Part shown: positions 35,691-44,613 of the stretch, one piece after another
Numbering within the stretch: position 1 is the first letter of the stretch
Layout of the letters: every line of letters starts with the position of its first letter
Source: Pontixanthobacter aestiaquae
GTDB lineage: Bacteria; Pseudomonadota; Alphaproteobacteria; Sphingomonadales; Sphingomonadaceae
Assembly: GCF_009827455.1 (NCBI RefSeq)
Contig: NZ_WTYZ01000001.1
Coordinates: 1,249,001 to 1,313,000 of the forward strand
Length of the DNA stretch: 64,000 nt
Direction of reading: 5' to 3'
Notes under the pieces: generated by a model
What the model saw: the letters and a program-made list of their open reading frames with translations, nothing else
What the model was told of the DNA's origin: nothing
The model's database searches: none
Position numbers and translations under genes: made by a program

Positions 35691-38690
35691 TTAGAAGCGC
35701 AGACGGACACCTGCGTAATAACGACGTCCGAAGATGTCGTACACGTCAGCAGCTGTATCTGAACCGGTTACGTTGAAAGTCGTACCACCCAGCAGGTTTG
35801 GAGCGTCATTGTCGAGCAGGTTATCTGCGCCGATATAGACTGACATCGTATCCGAGACAGACCAGTTGATCTGCGTATCCAGATAGAATTCCGCGCCTTG
35901 CTTAAAGCAACCTGCGTCTAAGCCGAAGTTAGAACAGAACTGATCGTCCTCGGTTGAAGCACCGATGAAGGTACCAGTGAAGCTGACGCGTACCGGACCT
36001 TGATCATATGCCAGATTAGCAGTGAAGGTGTGATCGGCAGTACCGATTTCGCCTTCTTGTGGATCTGCTGGAGCAGTGATCGAGTTCTGGAAATCATACT
36101 GGAAGATATGATTGTACGCGATGCGAGCACTCAGTGCCGCATCGGTCAGACCTAGACTGTCGAGACTTGTACGATAGCTAGCAGTGACATCGAGACCACG
36201 AGTCTTCAGCACAGCACCATTATTCTGGAATGCGTTGATGAACTCGATTGAACCAGCACTGTTTTGCGAGTCACCCACCTGACGGCGAGTAATCAGATTA
36301 CAGAAATTCTGATTGTCGAAGTTGAAACACTGATCCAGCGTGAAGGCACGGCCAGGTGCAGCGATAACATCGCTGATTTCGATATCGTAGTAGTCACCAG
36401 TGATCGTCAGGTTGCGAACACCCAACGAGCGCGGAGTGAACACCGCACCAACGGTGAAGCTGTCAGCTGTTTCTTCAAACAGGTTCGGGTTACCGCCGTT
36501 GAAACCGCTGATGCCTTGAATGTCAGGCTGGGTCAGAGTGAACACACCGTTCGCTGCGATGTTTGCTTGAACACCGGCATCACGGCGACACACCTCACCG
36601 ACAGTTCCGCCACCCGTTGCACCTATCCCGCCACACGGGTCGGTTAGACCCGATGGGAAGGTTTGCGACTGCGCACTGAACAATTCGCCGATGTTCGGAG
36701 CCCGGACAGCACGTGAATACGTCCCGCGGATGCGAAGATCATCAATTGGCTGCCAGACGCCTGTCGCGCTGTAGCTTACTACCTGACCAACTGTCGAATA
36801 GTCAGCGACACGAACGGAACCACCGATTTCAAGGAGTTCGAAGAACGGAGTATCCGCCAAAATCGGAACTTTAACTTCGAGATAGCCCTCAAGAACATCG
36901 AACTGACCCTGAGTATCGCCAATGGCGTTACCGGCGTTAAGACCGGCATTAGTCAGAGCGTCGAGATCTTCAACGCTTGATTCCTTGCGGTACTCAACAC
37001 CAGCAGCGATCCCAACCGGACCAGCTGGCAGTTCGAACAGGGAACCAGAAATGTTACCCTGCACGACTTGCTGTGTGATATCCGTTTGGAACGAAGTTTC
37101 AGCATTCAAATACGCCAGTTGTTGCGCGTCAATAGCACCTACACCGAACACATTGAACGGAACACAGCCTTGTAACCGCGCATTCGCGTCGGAACAAATT
37201 GCGTCGGTTGTGCTACCATCGCCGTCAAGATCATTGACGTCCTGGATGGCGTCGAGAGCAAACCGTGCGTTGACGGTGTTGATCTGACCACTGCTACGCT
37301 GGTTCTCAGTCGTAGTACCGTAGTTATAGCTTACGTCCCAACGGAAGCGATCATCGAAGACCGTCCCGTCGAGGCCAACCACGAAGCGAAAAGTATCGCG
37401 AGCGGTGCTACCTTGGCGTGGACCGAATTCAACGATACGGCGAATGAAGCCGTAATCGCGACGACCGTCACCATCGATGTCTTGCGATGCTGCTACAATG
37501 TCCGCTGGAACGATTGGGTTTACGTTACCGTTTGCATCTTCGAGTGGCACACGGCCGCCGCTAACGAAGATGTCGCCCGAAGACAGGAAGAACGGCTCGA
37601 TCTCACGTGATGAAGTTGTCTTGGCGTAAGTGCCTTCGAAGAACACATTTACGTTGTCGCTGATTTCGTAGCTACCGGCGGTTGCAAACAGATACCGTTC
37701 GACCGGAACGGCCAGAGTGCGGAAGAACTGACGGTTGAAGCCGTTAGCGCCTACACCGTCGCCGTTGGGCCCGTTAGTCGAAAAGTTCGGAATCAAATTC
37801 CCGGCGGCGTCGAAAGTAAAGTCGTCAGCGGAACTCGACGTACCATTTACGTCGAAGCGACCCTGCGGCGGGCCACTGGAAAAGAACGGAGCGGACTCTG
37901 TGCCGAAAAGGGCTAAATCACCAGGGTCAAGACTTCCATCGAAAAGAGCGACACGGAAAGCATCGAAGTCATCAGTGAATGTATTTGCACGCTCACGCGA
38001 AAGAAGACCTTCTTCATTCGAGTAGCCGAAATGCATCATGATGTTGCCACGGCCGTCAGCACTGTTGGTACCAACAGTCAGGTTGGCTTGGTAGCGTGGA
38101 TCATCGCCGCGCTCTGTGACACCGTACTGGCCATTCGCAACGATGCCTTCGAAATCGCGCTTGTAAACAAAGTTCACAACACCTGCGACGGCGTCAGAAC
38201 CGTACAGTGACGATGCACCACCGGTCAGAACGTCGACTTGCTCGAGGAACTGAGTCGGGATCATGTTAAGGTCGACGACTGCCGAACCCGGAAGGCCGGC
38301 AACTACGCGGCGACCGTTGATCAGGACCAGCGTACGGTCGGAGCCGAGATCGCGAAGGTCGACGGTTGCAACACCAGTACCCGATGTCAGGAACGCAGAG
38401 TTGGTACGGCTAAGAGCTGGCGTACCGAATGCGGGGTTCTCAAGAAGCAGCTCTTGAACGTTGGTAATACCGCTATCACTGATCGCTTGTGCATCAACAA
38501 TTTGCAGAGGTGCCGAAGAGGTGGCAGTCGGCGAAGCAATACGCGAACCGGTAACGACAATTACATCGCCTTCCGTTGCTGTATCCGCTTCCTCTTCCGG
38601 CTGCGTTTGCGCCAGTACAGGCGAAGCGGCAAGGGCCAAGCCCAATGCTAGCGGTGCCGTACCGAACTTAAAGCTCGTTAGTTTCTTCAT
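35691..38690 (-). CDS. TonB-dependent outer membrane receptor
   Basis: A 999-residue protein. The signal peptide (about 1-27) ends at VLAQ. A plug domain follows (about 42-165) with DVIVVTGSRI, SRTNSAFLTSGTGVATVDL, LVLINGRRVVAG and TGGASSLYGSDAVAGVVNF. The rest is a 22-stranded barrel ending in an aromatic strand (YYAGVRLRF). Several cysteine pairs lie in extracellular loops (ICSDANARLQGC). This layout is common in large sphingomonad receptor families. The substrate cannot be told, and no adjacent transporter or regulator gives a hint. It has a dedicated terminator and a long leader region. Confidence 0.93.
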   Translation of the reverse strand: MKKLTSFKFGTAPLALGLALAASPVLAQTQPEEEADTATEGDVIVVTGSRIASPTATSSAPLQIVDAQAISDSGITNVQELLLENPAFGTPALSRTNSAFLTSGTGVATVDLRDLGSDRTLVLINGRRVVAGLPGSAVVDLNMIPTQFLEQVDVLTGGASSLYGSDAVAGVVNFVYKRDFEGIVANGQYGVTERGDDPRYQANLTVGTNSADGRGNIMMHFGYSNEEGLLSRERANTFTDDFDAFRVALFDGSLDPGDLALFGTESAPFFSSGPPQGRFDVNGTSSSADDFTFDAAGNLIPNFSTNGPNGDGVGANGFNRQFFRTLAVPVERYLFATAGSYEISDNVNVFFEGTYAKTTSSREIEPFFLSSGDIFVSGGRVPLEDANGNVNPIVPADIVAASQDIDGDGRRDYGFIRRIVEFGPRQGSTARDTFRFVVGLDGTVFDDRFRWDVSYNYGTTTENQRSSGQINTVNARFALDAIQDVNDLDGDGSTTDAICSDANARLQGCVPFNVFGVGAIDAQQLAYLNAETSFQTDITQQVVQGNISGSLFELPAGPVGIAAGVEYRKESSVEDLDALTNAGLNAGNAIGDTQGQFDVLEGYLEVKVPILADTPFFELLEIGGSVRVADYSTVGQVVSYSATGVWQPIDDLRIRGTYSRAVRAPNIGELFSAQSQTFPSGLTDPCGGIGATGGGTVGEVCRRDAGVQANIAANGVFTLTQPDIQGISGFNGGNPNLFEETADSFTVGAVFTPRSLGVRNLTITGDYYDIEISDVIAAPGRAFTLDQCFNFDNQNFCNLITRRQVGDSQNSAGSIEFINAFQNNGAVLKTRGLDVTASYRTSLDSLGLTDAALSARIAYNHIFQYDFQNSITAPADPQEGEIGTADHTFTANLAYDQGPVRVSFTGTFIGASTEDDQFCSNFGLDAGCFKQGAEFYLDTQINWSVSDTMSVYIGADNLLDNDAPNLLGGTTFNVTGSDTAADVYDIFGRRYYAGVRLRF

Positions 38691-39048
38691 GTGGTTTTAG
38701 TCCCATCATTTATGCAGCGACCACTCTCGGTCGTTGCTTTCGCCAGGATTCTCACTCGTCCGACCCAATCTCTTGGGCCGCAGGAGCTCGAAGTTATAAC
38801 GGAATGGTCGACTTTTTGCGGTCGAACGCTCCCTGTCTGCTCCGTGGCTGAAGCCTGACGCGTTGTGAAGTGGGCAGTTGCTATTACGCCAATTTACAAA
38901 ATATCTGTAACCTGAATGCAACAACATGGAGGCTTGCGGAAATTGCGCCTTTACGGCAACCGGTGTTGGGTAAATTGACCCGAGCTCTGACCAGATTTGC
39001 CCTTCCGGTATAAATTTTGGCGAGCTTTACCAAACAAGGGGATCGAAA
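38691..39048. other. Divergent intergenic region between the receptor gene and a secreted protein gene
   Basis: About 360 bases holding the promoters of both genes. A plausible plus-strand promoter is listed separately. No repeat, RNA gene or riboswitch was recognised. AAGGGGA-like purine-rich sequence precedes the ATG at 39049. Confidence 0.5.
38987..39014 (+). promoter_or_regulatory. Candidate sigma-70 promoter
   Basis: CTGACC (38987-38992), a 16-base spacer, then TATAAA (39009-39014), 35 bases before the ATG at 39049. Near-consensus -10 box; the -35 box is a reasonable match. Confidence 0.4.
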
Positions 39049-39612
39049 ATGGTGGCACGGTCGGATCTAGTTAAAACCGTTCTTGGATGTATCGGCGCAT
39101 GGGTGGCGCTTGTTTTTGCTTCGCCGGTGTCCGCCCAAGAACGCGGTTCCGCAGGAGCTGAAGAAGCACCGCCGGTGGTTGAACGTTTGTTCGCCTGCCG
39201 TGGCATCGCAGAACCAGTACAGCGATTGGCGTGCTTCGACCGCGAGGTTGCTCTGGTCGAAGAGGCCACGATGTCAGAGGAGCTGGTTATAGCCGATCAG
39301 AGTCAAGTGCGCGAAGCACGTGCAGGACTGTTTGGCTTTAAGCTTCCCAAAATCCGGCTATTTGGGGGGTCAGAAGACGGTAAGAACGATGTAGATAGTA
39401 TCGATGGAATCATAGCTTCGGCAAGAACCACGGGACGTGGAAAGCTGTATGTCGAACTGGAAAGTGGTAGCAGATGGATACAAACCGACAACACTCTCAT
39501 TCTCGGCGATGTCGAAGCGGGTGATTCAATCACGATCAAAAAAGCGGCTCTTGGTAGTTTCAAGGCAAAGATCGGTGGTAAACGGACATTCAGAATCAAG
39601 CGATTGAACTGA
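39049..39612 (+). CDS. Secreted hypothetical protein with RLACFD motif
   Basis: A 187-residue protein with a signal peptide (about 1-28, ending SPVSAQ). The N-terminal mature segment ERLFACRGIAEPVQRLACFD contains two cysteines in a pattern (CR...RLxCFD) seen in many proteobacterial periplasmic proteins of unknown role, including some near type VI secretion genes. The C-terminal half (about 120-187) is beta-rich (KLYVELESGSRWIQTDNTLI). No operon partner. Function not assigned. Confidence 0.75.
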   Translation: MVARSDLVKTVLGCIGAWVALVFASPVSAQERGSAGAEEAPPVVERLFACRGIAEPVQRLACFDREVALVEEATMSEELVIADQSQVREARAGLFGFKLPKIRLFGGSEDGKNDVDSIDGIIASARTTGRGKLYVELESGSRWIQTDNTLILGDVEAGDSITIKKAALGSFKAKIGGKRTFRIKRLN

Positions 39613-39824
39613 ACAACAATCGCGACATCAGGGCGTCCCTGTGGCGTATTGTTCTCCGAAACTTGTCACGCGATTACGTCCGTTTCTCAAAGGCCGCGTG
39701 TACCTCTCTCTTGCAACGCGTGATTACCATAAACCGGCAGCGAACCTGCTTGACGCTCCTTGCGGCACTGCTAATCCCCTTAGCAACATAGCTAACTAAG
39801 TGAACTATCTCAGGAGAGACCCCT

Positions 39825-40997
39825 ATGGCGACAGCCTATATTGTCGATGCAGTCAGAACAGCAGGTGGCAAACGCGGAGGCCGTTTGGCAGGTGTCCATC
39901 CGGTGGACCTGGCTGCAAAATCGCTCGATGCGCTGATGGAGCGTACTGGCGTCGATCCCAACGCCATCGACGATGTTGTGATGGGCTGCGTCAGCCAGGC
40001 CGGTGAGCAGGCCATGCAGGTTGGCCGCAATGCGGTTCTGGCGTCGAAGCATTTGCCGCAATCCACCCCGGCTGTGACGATCGACCGCCAATGCGGATCT
40101 TCGCAGCAGGCGATCCAGTTTGCCGCGCAGGCAGTGATGTCGGGCACGCAGGACGCCGTGATCGCGGCGGGTATCGAAAGCATGTCGCGCGTACCGATGG
40201 GATCGAACGCGACATTCCATATGAAAGAAGGGCTGGGCCACTACAAATCGCCCGGTCTCGAAGACAAGTATCCGAACATCATGTTCTCCCAGTTCATGGG
40301 CGCGGAGATGATTGTGAAGAAGCACGGATTCTCCAAGGGTGATCTCGACCGGTTTGCGTTTGAAAGCCACCAGCGGGCCATCGCGGCAACCAATGCTGGC
40401 GCGTTCGAGAACGAGATTGTCCCGGTGACTGTGGAAACGCCCGAAGGCGAAGAACAGCATACGGTGGACGAAGGCATTCGCTTCGATGCGACGCTGGAAG
40501 GGATTGCTTCGGTCAAGCTTATTCAGGAGGGCGGTTCTGTAACAGCCGCCAGCGCAAGCCAGATTTGCGACGGTTCCAGCGGGGTACTGGTTGTGTCCGA
40601 AGAGTTTCTGAAAACGCACAACCTCACGCCGATGGCGCGGATTCACAATTTGACGGTAACCGCCGGCGATCCGGTTATCATGCTGGAAGAGCCGTTGTTC
40701 GCGACCGACAAAGCGCTGGAACGCGCTGGCATGAAAATCGAAGACATCGATCTGTATGAAGTGAACGAAGCATTCGCACCCGTTCCGCTGGCTTGGCTTA
40801 AGCACACCGGTGCCGATCCGGAGAAACTCAACGTCAATGGCGGCGCGATTGCGCTGGGCCATCCGCTGGGCGCATCGGGTACCAAACTGATGGCGACGTT
40901 GGTCCATGCGCTGAAAGCGCGCGGCAAGAAATATGGCTTGCAAACGATGTGCGAAGGCGGCGGTGTCGCTAATGTGACGATTGTTGAGGCTCTGTAA
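39825..40997 (+). CDS. Acetyl-CoA C-acyltransferase (thiolase)
   Basis: A 390-residue thiolase. The acyl-carrying Cys90 is in DRQCGSS, His346 in GGAIALGHPLGASG and the second catalytic Cys376 in QTMCEGGG. It condenses or cleaves beta-ketoacyl-CoA. Followed on the same strand by an SDR dehydrogenase and an enoyl-CoA hydratase-family protein, so a degradative beta-oxidation-type role is likely rather than polyhydroxybutyrate synthesis; this is inference. A dispersed palindromic repeat separates it from the SDR gene. Confidence 0.92.
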   Translation: MATAYIVDAVRTAGGKRGGRLAGVHPVDLAAKSLDALMERTGVDPNAIDDVVMGCVSQAGEQAMQVGRNAVLASKHLPQSTPAVTIDRQCGSSQQAIQFAAQAVMSGTQDAVIAAGIESMSRVPMGSNATFHMKEGLGHYKSPGLEDKYPNIMFSQFMGAEMIVKKHGFSKGDLDRFAFESHQRAIAATNAGAFENEIVPVTVETPEGEEQHTVDEGIRFDATLEGIASVKLIQEGGSVTAASASQICDGSSGVLVVSEEFLKTHNLTPMARIHNLTVTAGDPVIMLEEPLFATDKALERAGMKIEDIDLYEVNEAFAPVPLAWLKHTGADPEKLNVNGGAIALGHPLGASGTKLMATLVHALKARGKKYGLQTMCEGGGVANVTIVEAL

Positions 40998-41020
40998 GAG
41001 AAAAACTAGAACAGGCCTTC

Positions 41021-41116
41021 CGTTCCGTTCGTGCTGAGCTTGTCGAAGCACCGCACTTTCTTCGGGCGGATGGTCAAAAGTGAAGAACGACCCTTCGACA
41101 AGCTCAGGGTGAACGG
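41021..41116. repeat. Dispersed palindromic (REP-like) repeat, copy 2
   Basis: Core arms CTGAGCTTGTCGAAG (41034-41048) and CTTCGACAAGCTCAG (41093-41107), flanked by partly complementary CCGTTC and GAACGG. The right arm CCCTTCGACAAGCTCAGG is identical to copy 1 at 19603-19620; the left arm has diverged outside the core (GTG and CAC ends). It lies between the thiolase and SDR genes. Confidence 0.9.
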
Positions 41117-41143
41117 ATTTTTTTTGAATTAGGAGATTGAATA

Positions 41144-41929
41144 ATGGAAGTAGGCGCAAATACACCCGCAGTCGTAACCGGCGGCGCATCGGGTCTCGGT
41201 GCAGCAACTGCACGCGCTCTCGCAGCAAAAGGCGCGAAGGTCGCAATTTTCGACCTTCAGGAAGAAAAAGGCCTCGCGGTTGCTGAAGAAATCGGCGGCA
41301 TTTTTTGCGAAGTGAATGTGACCGATGACGCGTCTGTCGATGCCGGTTTTGCCAAAGCGCGCGAAGCGCATGGTCAGGAACGCATTCTGGTCAACTGCGC
41401 TGGCACAGGCAACGCAATCAAGACCGCCAAGCGTGACCGTAACACGGGCGAAATCTCGCACTTCCCGCTCGACGCATTCAATTGGCTGATCCAGATCAAT
41501 CTGGTCGGAACATTCCGCTGCATCGCCAAATCGGCGGCCGGTATGATGACGCTCGACCCGCTGAGCGAAGACGGTGATCGTGGCGCGATCGTCAATACGG
41601 CATCGGTTGCCGGTGAAGACGGCCAAATCGGTCAGGCTGCCTATTCCGCGTCCAAAGGCGGTGTCATCGGCATGACCCTGCCAATTGCGCGCGATCTGAT
41701 GCAAGAAGGCATCCGCGTAAATACCATTCTGCCTGGCATCTTTGAAACGCCGCTGATGGCCGCTGCGCCGCCGCAAGTGAAAGAAGCGCTGGCGGCGTCG
41801 GTTCCATTCCCGAAGCGTCTGGGTCATCCCGAAGAATATGCGCATCTCGCTCTGACTATGATCGAAAACGGATATTTCAACGGCGAAGACGTCCGTCTCG
41901 ACGGGTCTATCCGGATGGCACCGCGCTAA
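41144..41929 (+). CDS. SDR family oxidoreductase, probable 3-hydroxyacyl-CoA dehydrogenase
   Basis: A 261-residue short-chain dehydrogenase. The NAD-binding motif TGGASGLG is at about 10-17, the catalytic Tyr167 and Lys171 are in YSASKGG, and the Ser is in NTASVAGEDGQIGQ. The Asp at IFDLQEE favours NAD(H). It most resembles the 17-beta-HSD type 10 / 3-hydroxyacyl-CoA dehydrogenase group, which fits its neighbours thiolase and enoyl-CoA hydratase. The stop is followed by a strong terminator at 41980-42037, so the hydratase gene has its own promoter or reads through. Confidence 0.9.
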   Translation: MEVGANTPAVVTGGASGLGAATARALAAKGAKVAIFDLQEEKGLAVAEEIGGIFCEVNVTDDASVDAGFAKAREAHGQERILVNCAGTGNAIKTAKRDRNTGEISHFPLDAFNWLIQINLVGTFRCIAKSAAGMMTLDPLSEDGDRGAIVNTASVAGEDGQIGQAAYSASKGGVIGMTLPIARDLMQEGIRVNTILPGIFETPLMAAAPPQVKEALAASVPFPKRLGHPEEYAHLALTMIENGYFNGEDVRLDGSIRMAPR

Positions 41930-41979
41930 GGTGCTTTCCTACTCGCGCGTGTTGCGGGTATGTTTGACGTATGATTACG

Positions 41980-42037
41980 CCGCCTCTTCCCGTTCTCAAC
42001 GCCCTTAATCGGGGTGAGAATGGGAGAGGCGGTTTTT
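41980..42037 (+). terminator. Intrinsic terminator after the SDR gene
   Basis: CCGCCTCT and AGAGGCGG form the base of a long stem. Inner segments CCC(G)TTCTCA and TGAGAA(T)GGG continue it with small mismatches. TTTTT follows at 42033-42037. Confidence 0.85.
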
Positions 42038-42095
42038 CTATTTGGACCCTGTTCCATGTGTTCCATCCTGTAGGGTTTCCCGAGGAGAATCAGCC

Positions 42096-42968
42096 ATGAC
42101 CGACTACACCCAGATCCTGCTTGAGAAAGACGGGCCGATTGCGACTATCACGCTCAATCGTCCGGAGAAAATGAACGCCTATACGCGCCATATGATGGCC
42201 GAAATGATCGACGCGTTCGATGATACGGATGCTGACGATGACATCCGGGCGGTCATCGTCACGGGAGCAGGGGATCGGGCGTTTTGCGCGGGAGCTGATC
42301 TGACCCCCGATGACGGATCGAAGCCGTTCTCCAGCCAGACCGAAGTGACCGATTTGTCGGATGAAGTCGTGCGCGATGGCGGCGGGAGGTTGACCCTGCG
42401 GATGTTCCAATCGACCAAGCCGCTCATCTCCGCCTGTAACGGTGTGGCAGTAGGCGTGGGCGCAACAATGCAGCTGCCGATGGATATCCGCCTGGCATCC
42501 GACAATGCCCGCTTCGGCTTCGTATTTGCACGGCGCGGGATCGTGCCAGAGGCATGTTCGAGCTGGTTCCTGCCGCGACTGGTCGGGCAGCAACAAGCTC
42601 TCGAATGGTGCATGACCGGGCGGATTTTCGGTGCGGAAGAAGCGCTGAACGGCGGTCTCATCCGCTCAGTCCATCCGCAGGCTGAATTGATGGATGCTGC
42701 GCGCGAACTGGCCAATGAAATTGCCGAAAATACCTCTGCAGTATCTGTGGCAATGACACGCGCGATGCTGTGGCGCTTGCCGGTGGAAAATCATCCGATG
42801 ATGGCTCACCGGATCGATAGTCGTTCGATCTATACACTCTCGCGCGGTAAAGATGCGACGGAAGGCGTGCAGAGCTTCCTGGAGAAGCGCCCGCCCAGCT
42901 ATCCGGGCAAAGTCTCCGAAGACATGCCGGATTTCTATCCGTGGTGGAACGAGCCTGAGTATAAGTGA
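42096..42968 (+). CDS. Enoyl-CoA hydratase/isomerase family protein
   Basis: A 290-residue crotonase-fold protein. Family segments are ITLNRPEKMNAY, VIVTGAGDRAFCAGADL (oxyanion region), and PLISACNGVAVGVGATMQLP. The segment RRGIVPEACSSWFLPRLVG is where the acidic catalytic residue sits; the Glu is in VPEA. It hydrates or isomerises enoyl-CoA in fatty acid or aromatic acid breakdown. ATG at 42096 follows GAGGAG at ten bases; an earlier in-frame start lies in the leader. The marR gene follows after a palindrome-rich spacer. Confidence 0.9.
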   Translation: MTDYTQILLEKDGPIATITLNRPEKMNAYTRHMMAEMIDAFDDTDADDDIRAVIVTGAGDRAFCAGADLTPDDGSKPFSSQTEVTDLSDEVVRDGGGRLTLRMFQSTKPLISACNGVAVGVGATMQLPMDIRLASDNARFGFVFARRGIVPEACSSWFLPRLVGQQQALEWCMTGRIFGAEEALNGGLIRSVHPQAELMDAARELANEIAENTSAVSVAMTRAMLWRLPVENHPMMAHRIDSRSIYTLSRGKDATEGVQSFLEKRPPSYPGKVSEDMPDFYPWWNEPEYK

Positions 42969-42974
42969 GCTTGG

Positions 42975-43041
42975 ATATGAGTGATCTCATATATCTTGGC
43001 TATTCGCACACTTGCCAAGCGAAACGGTTTCATTAGAAACC
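42975..43041. promoter_or_regulatory. Nested palindromes upstream of marR, probable operators
   Basis: Three inverted repeats: ATATGAG-TGAT-CTCATAT (42975-42992), CTTGGC-N13-GCCAAG (42995-43019), and GGTTTC-ATTA-GAAACC (43026-43041), the last also overlapping GAAAC-G-GTTTC (43021-43031). They fill the 79 bases between the hydratase stop and the marR start. MarR regulators usually bind 16-20-bp palindromes in their own promoter. Confidence 0.6.
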
Positions 43042-43047
43042 TTTCGA

Positions 43048-43485
43048 ATGAGCGACACGCCCTTTCATCTGACGGATTTCCTGCCGTATCAATTGTCAGT
43101 TGCATCCAACGCGGTCAGCAACCGGATTGCGGCAGCCTATCACGATGCGTTCGGTCTGAAAGTGACCGAGTGGCGTGTGATGGCGATGCTGGGCGATGCG
43201 GGCGGATTGACTCAGCGCGAGCTGACCGAGAAGACGCTGATGGATAAGGTCGCGGTCAACCGCGCCTGCAAAATGCTTGAGGCGCGCGAACTAGCGGTGC
43301 GTATCCCCAATCAGCAGGACGGCCGCTCCCACCATCTCGAATTGACCGAGGCCGGGGCGGAAATGCACGCTAAGATCGTGCCGATGGCGCGCGAGATTGA
43401 GCGAACTCTGCTGGCCTCGATGAGCGATGAGCAGCAGGCAATGTTCCGCGATTTGCTCGATCAAGTTCGCAAGCAAGCCGAATAA
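43048..43485 (+). CDS. MarR family transcriptional regulator
   Basis: A 145-residue winged-helix regulator starting MSDTPFHLTDF. Helix-turn-helix region TQRELTEKTLMDKVAVNRAC and wing segment RIPNQQDGRSHHLELTEAG are typical; the Asp and Arg in the wing (QDGRSHH) are the conserved DNA-contact residues. It probably represses its own gene through the palindromes just upstream, and perhaps the acyl-CoA genes before it, released by an acyl-CoA or aromatic ligand; this is inference. A TTG at 43012 is a less likely start. Confidence 0.9.
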   Translation: MSDTPFHLTDFLPYQLSVASNAVSNRIAAAYHDAFGLKVTEWRVMAMLGDAGGLTQRELTEKTLMDKVAVNRACKMLEARELAVRIPNQQDGRSHHLELTEAGAEMHAKIVPMAREIERTLLASMSDEQQAMFRDLLDQVRKQAE

Positions 43486-43502
43486 TCTGCGAGAGCACGA
43501 AA

Positions 43503-43534
43503 TCGGCCCCGAAGCGGTAAAGCTTCGAGGCCGA
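43503..43534. terminator. Hairpin between convergent marR and tadC
   Basis: TCGGCC and CGAAGC pair with GCTTCG and GGCCGA with one mismatch between the two blocks. Lies just after marR; no T-run directly follows, so it may act with the hairpin at 43550. Confidence 0.5.
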
Positions 43535-43549
43535 ACTCGGTGTTTGGTA

Positions 43550-43571
43550 GGACCTCTCGGTCCGGGTTTTT
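43550..43571 (+). terminator. Intrinsic terminator of marR
   Basis: GGACC and GGTCC pair around TCTC, followed by GGG and TTTTT. Confidence 0.65.
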
Positions 43572-43588
43572 ACAAGGAAATCCCGTTT

Positions 43589-44596
43589 TTAGCTGGGAGT
43601 TCCGTCTGCAAAGGCGTCGCTGATCGAGCAGGCTGCGGGGCCCAAGATCACGACAAAAAGCACAGGCAGAATGAACAAAATCAGCGGAATGGTCATAATC
43701 GCCGGGAGACGCGCAGCTTTCTCCTCAGCGCGCATCATCCGCTCATTACGGAACTCTGCCGAAAGAACTCGCAGGGCTGATGCCAGCGGCGTACCATAGC
43801 GCTCTGTTTGCACCATAGTGGTGACCACGCCGCGAACAGATTCCAGATCGACCCGGTATGCGAGGTTGTCGAACGCCATTTTCCGGTCTGTGAGGAACGA
43901 CAATTCAATTGCGGTAAGAGCAAATTCGTCGCCCAATTCCGGATAGGCACGGCCCAGTTCTTTGGCCACGCGGTTGAAAGCGGCATCGACTGTCAGACCA
44001 GCCTCGGCGCAAATAACCAGAAGGTCGAGCGCGTCAGGCAGACCCTTGCGGATCAGATCGGTCCGTTTCTTGGACTTGTTCGACAGATATATCTCGGGCC
44101 CTTTATAGCCTGCAAAAAGCATAGCCGAGAACGCACCAAGCCGTTTCATGCTGCCCCATTCGGGGAAGTAGTCGATAACATAAATAAGCAGGAAGCCTAG
44201 ACCGCCCAAGATGATCGGTGCAACCAGACGCAAAGCGATGACAACAACAGCCAGTTCCTTGTTGCGGTAGCCGGCGTGCGCCAGCTTCTGCTGAATGATT
44301 GCGACCTGGCTTTCTTGGAGGACTTTCATCCCCTGCAGCCGGTCCTTCATCTTTTCCGTCTGATCGGTTTTGCGAACCAAGCTGGCGCGTTTTTTACCGC
44401 TTGAGGTTACAATGCCGGCCTTCAGTTCGTCGCGCCGTGCATTGAGTGCTTTGACGCGTTTCGCCATCGGATCTTTGACCGTTACTGCGGCATAGATCGC
44501 CAGCACCACTGCAAGAGCGGCGACACCTGCGAGGATGGTCCCGACGAGAATAACGTCGAAACCGAGCAGAGTGGGTCCTGATGGTTGGTTGAGCAT
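43589..44596 (-). CDS. tadC: Tad/Flp pilus assembly inner-membrane protein TadC (type II secretion F-like)
   Basis: A 335-residue GspF-like protein with one N-terminal helix (about 12-38), a pair of helices in the middle (about 118-165), the cytoplasmic F domain (about 180-300) with PDALDLLVICAEAGLTVDAA, and C-terminal helices (about 303-325). TadB and TadC form the membrane platform on which the CpaF/TadA motor acts to assemble Flp pili. It is last in the minus-strand Tad cluster, 17 bases after tadB. Confidence 0.93.
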   Translation of the reverse strand: MLNQPSGPTLLGFDVILVGTILAGVAALAVVLAIYAAVTVKDPMAKRVKALNARRDELKAGIVTSSGKKRASLVRKTDQTEKMKDRLQGMKVLQESQVAIIQQKLAHAGYRNKELAVVVIALRLVAPIILGGLGFLLIYVIDYFPEWGSMKRLGAFSAMLFAGYKGPEIYLSNKSKKRTDLIRKGLPDALDLLVICAEAGLTVDAAFNRVAKELGRAYPELGDEFALTAIELSFLTDRKMAFDNLAYRVDLESVRGVVTTMVQTERYGTPLASALRVLSAEFRNERMMRAEEKAARLPAIMTIPLILFILPVLFVVILGPAACSISDAFADGTPS

Positions 44597-44613
44597 GTTC
44601 TATCTATCCCCGC

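Noticed and set aside
39810..41246. 478-codon minus-strand open frame across the thiolase gene
   Set aside because: Antisense of the thiolase; it also reads through the palindromic repeat (VHPELVEG and LRQAQHERNG), a hallmark of false frames.
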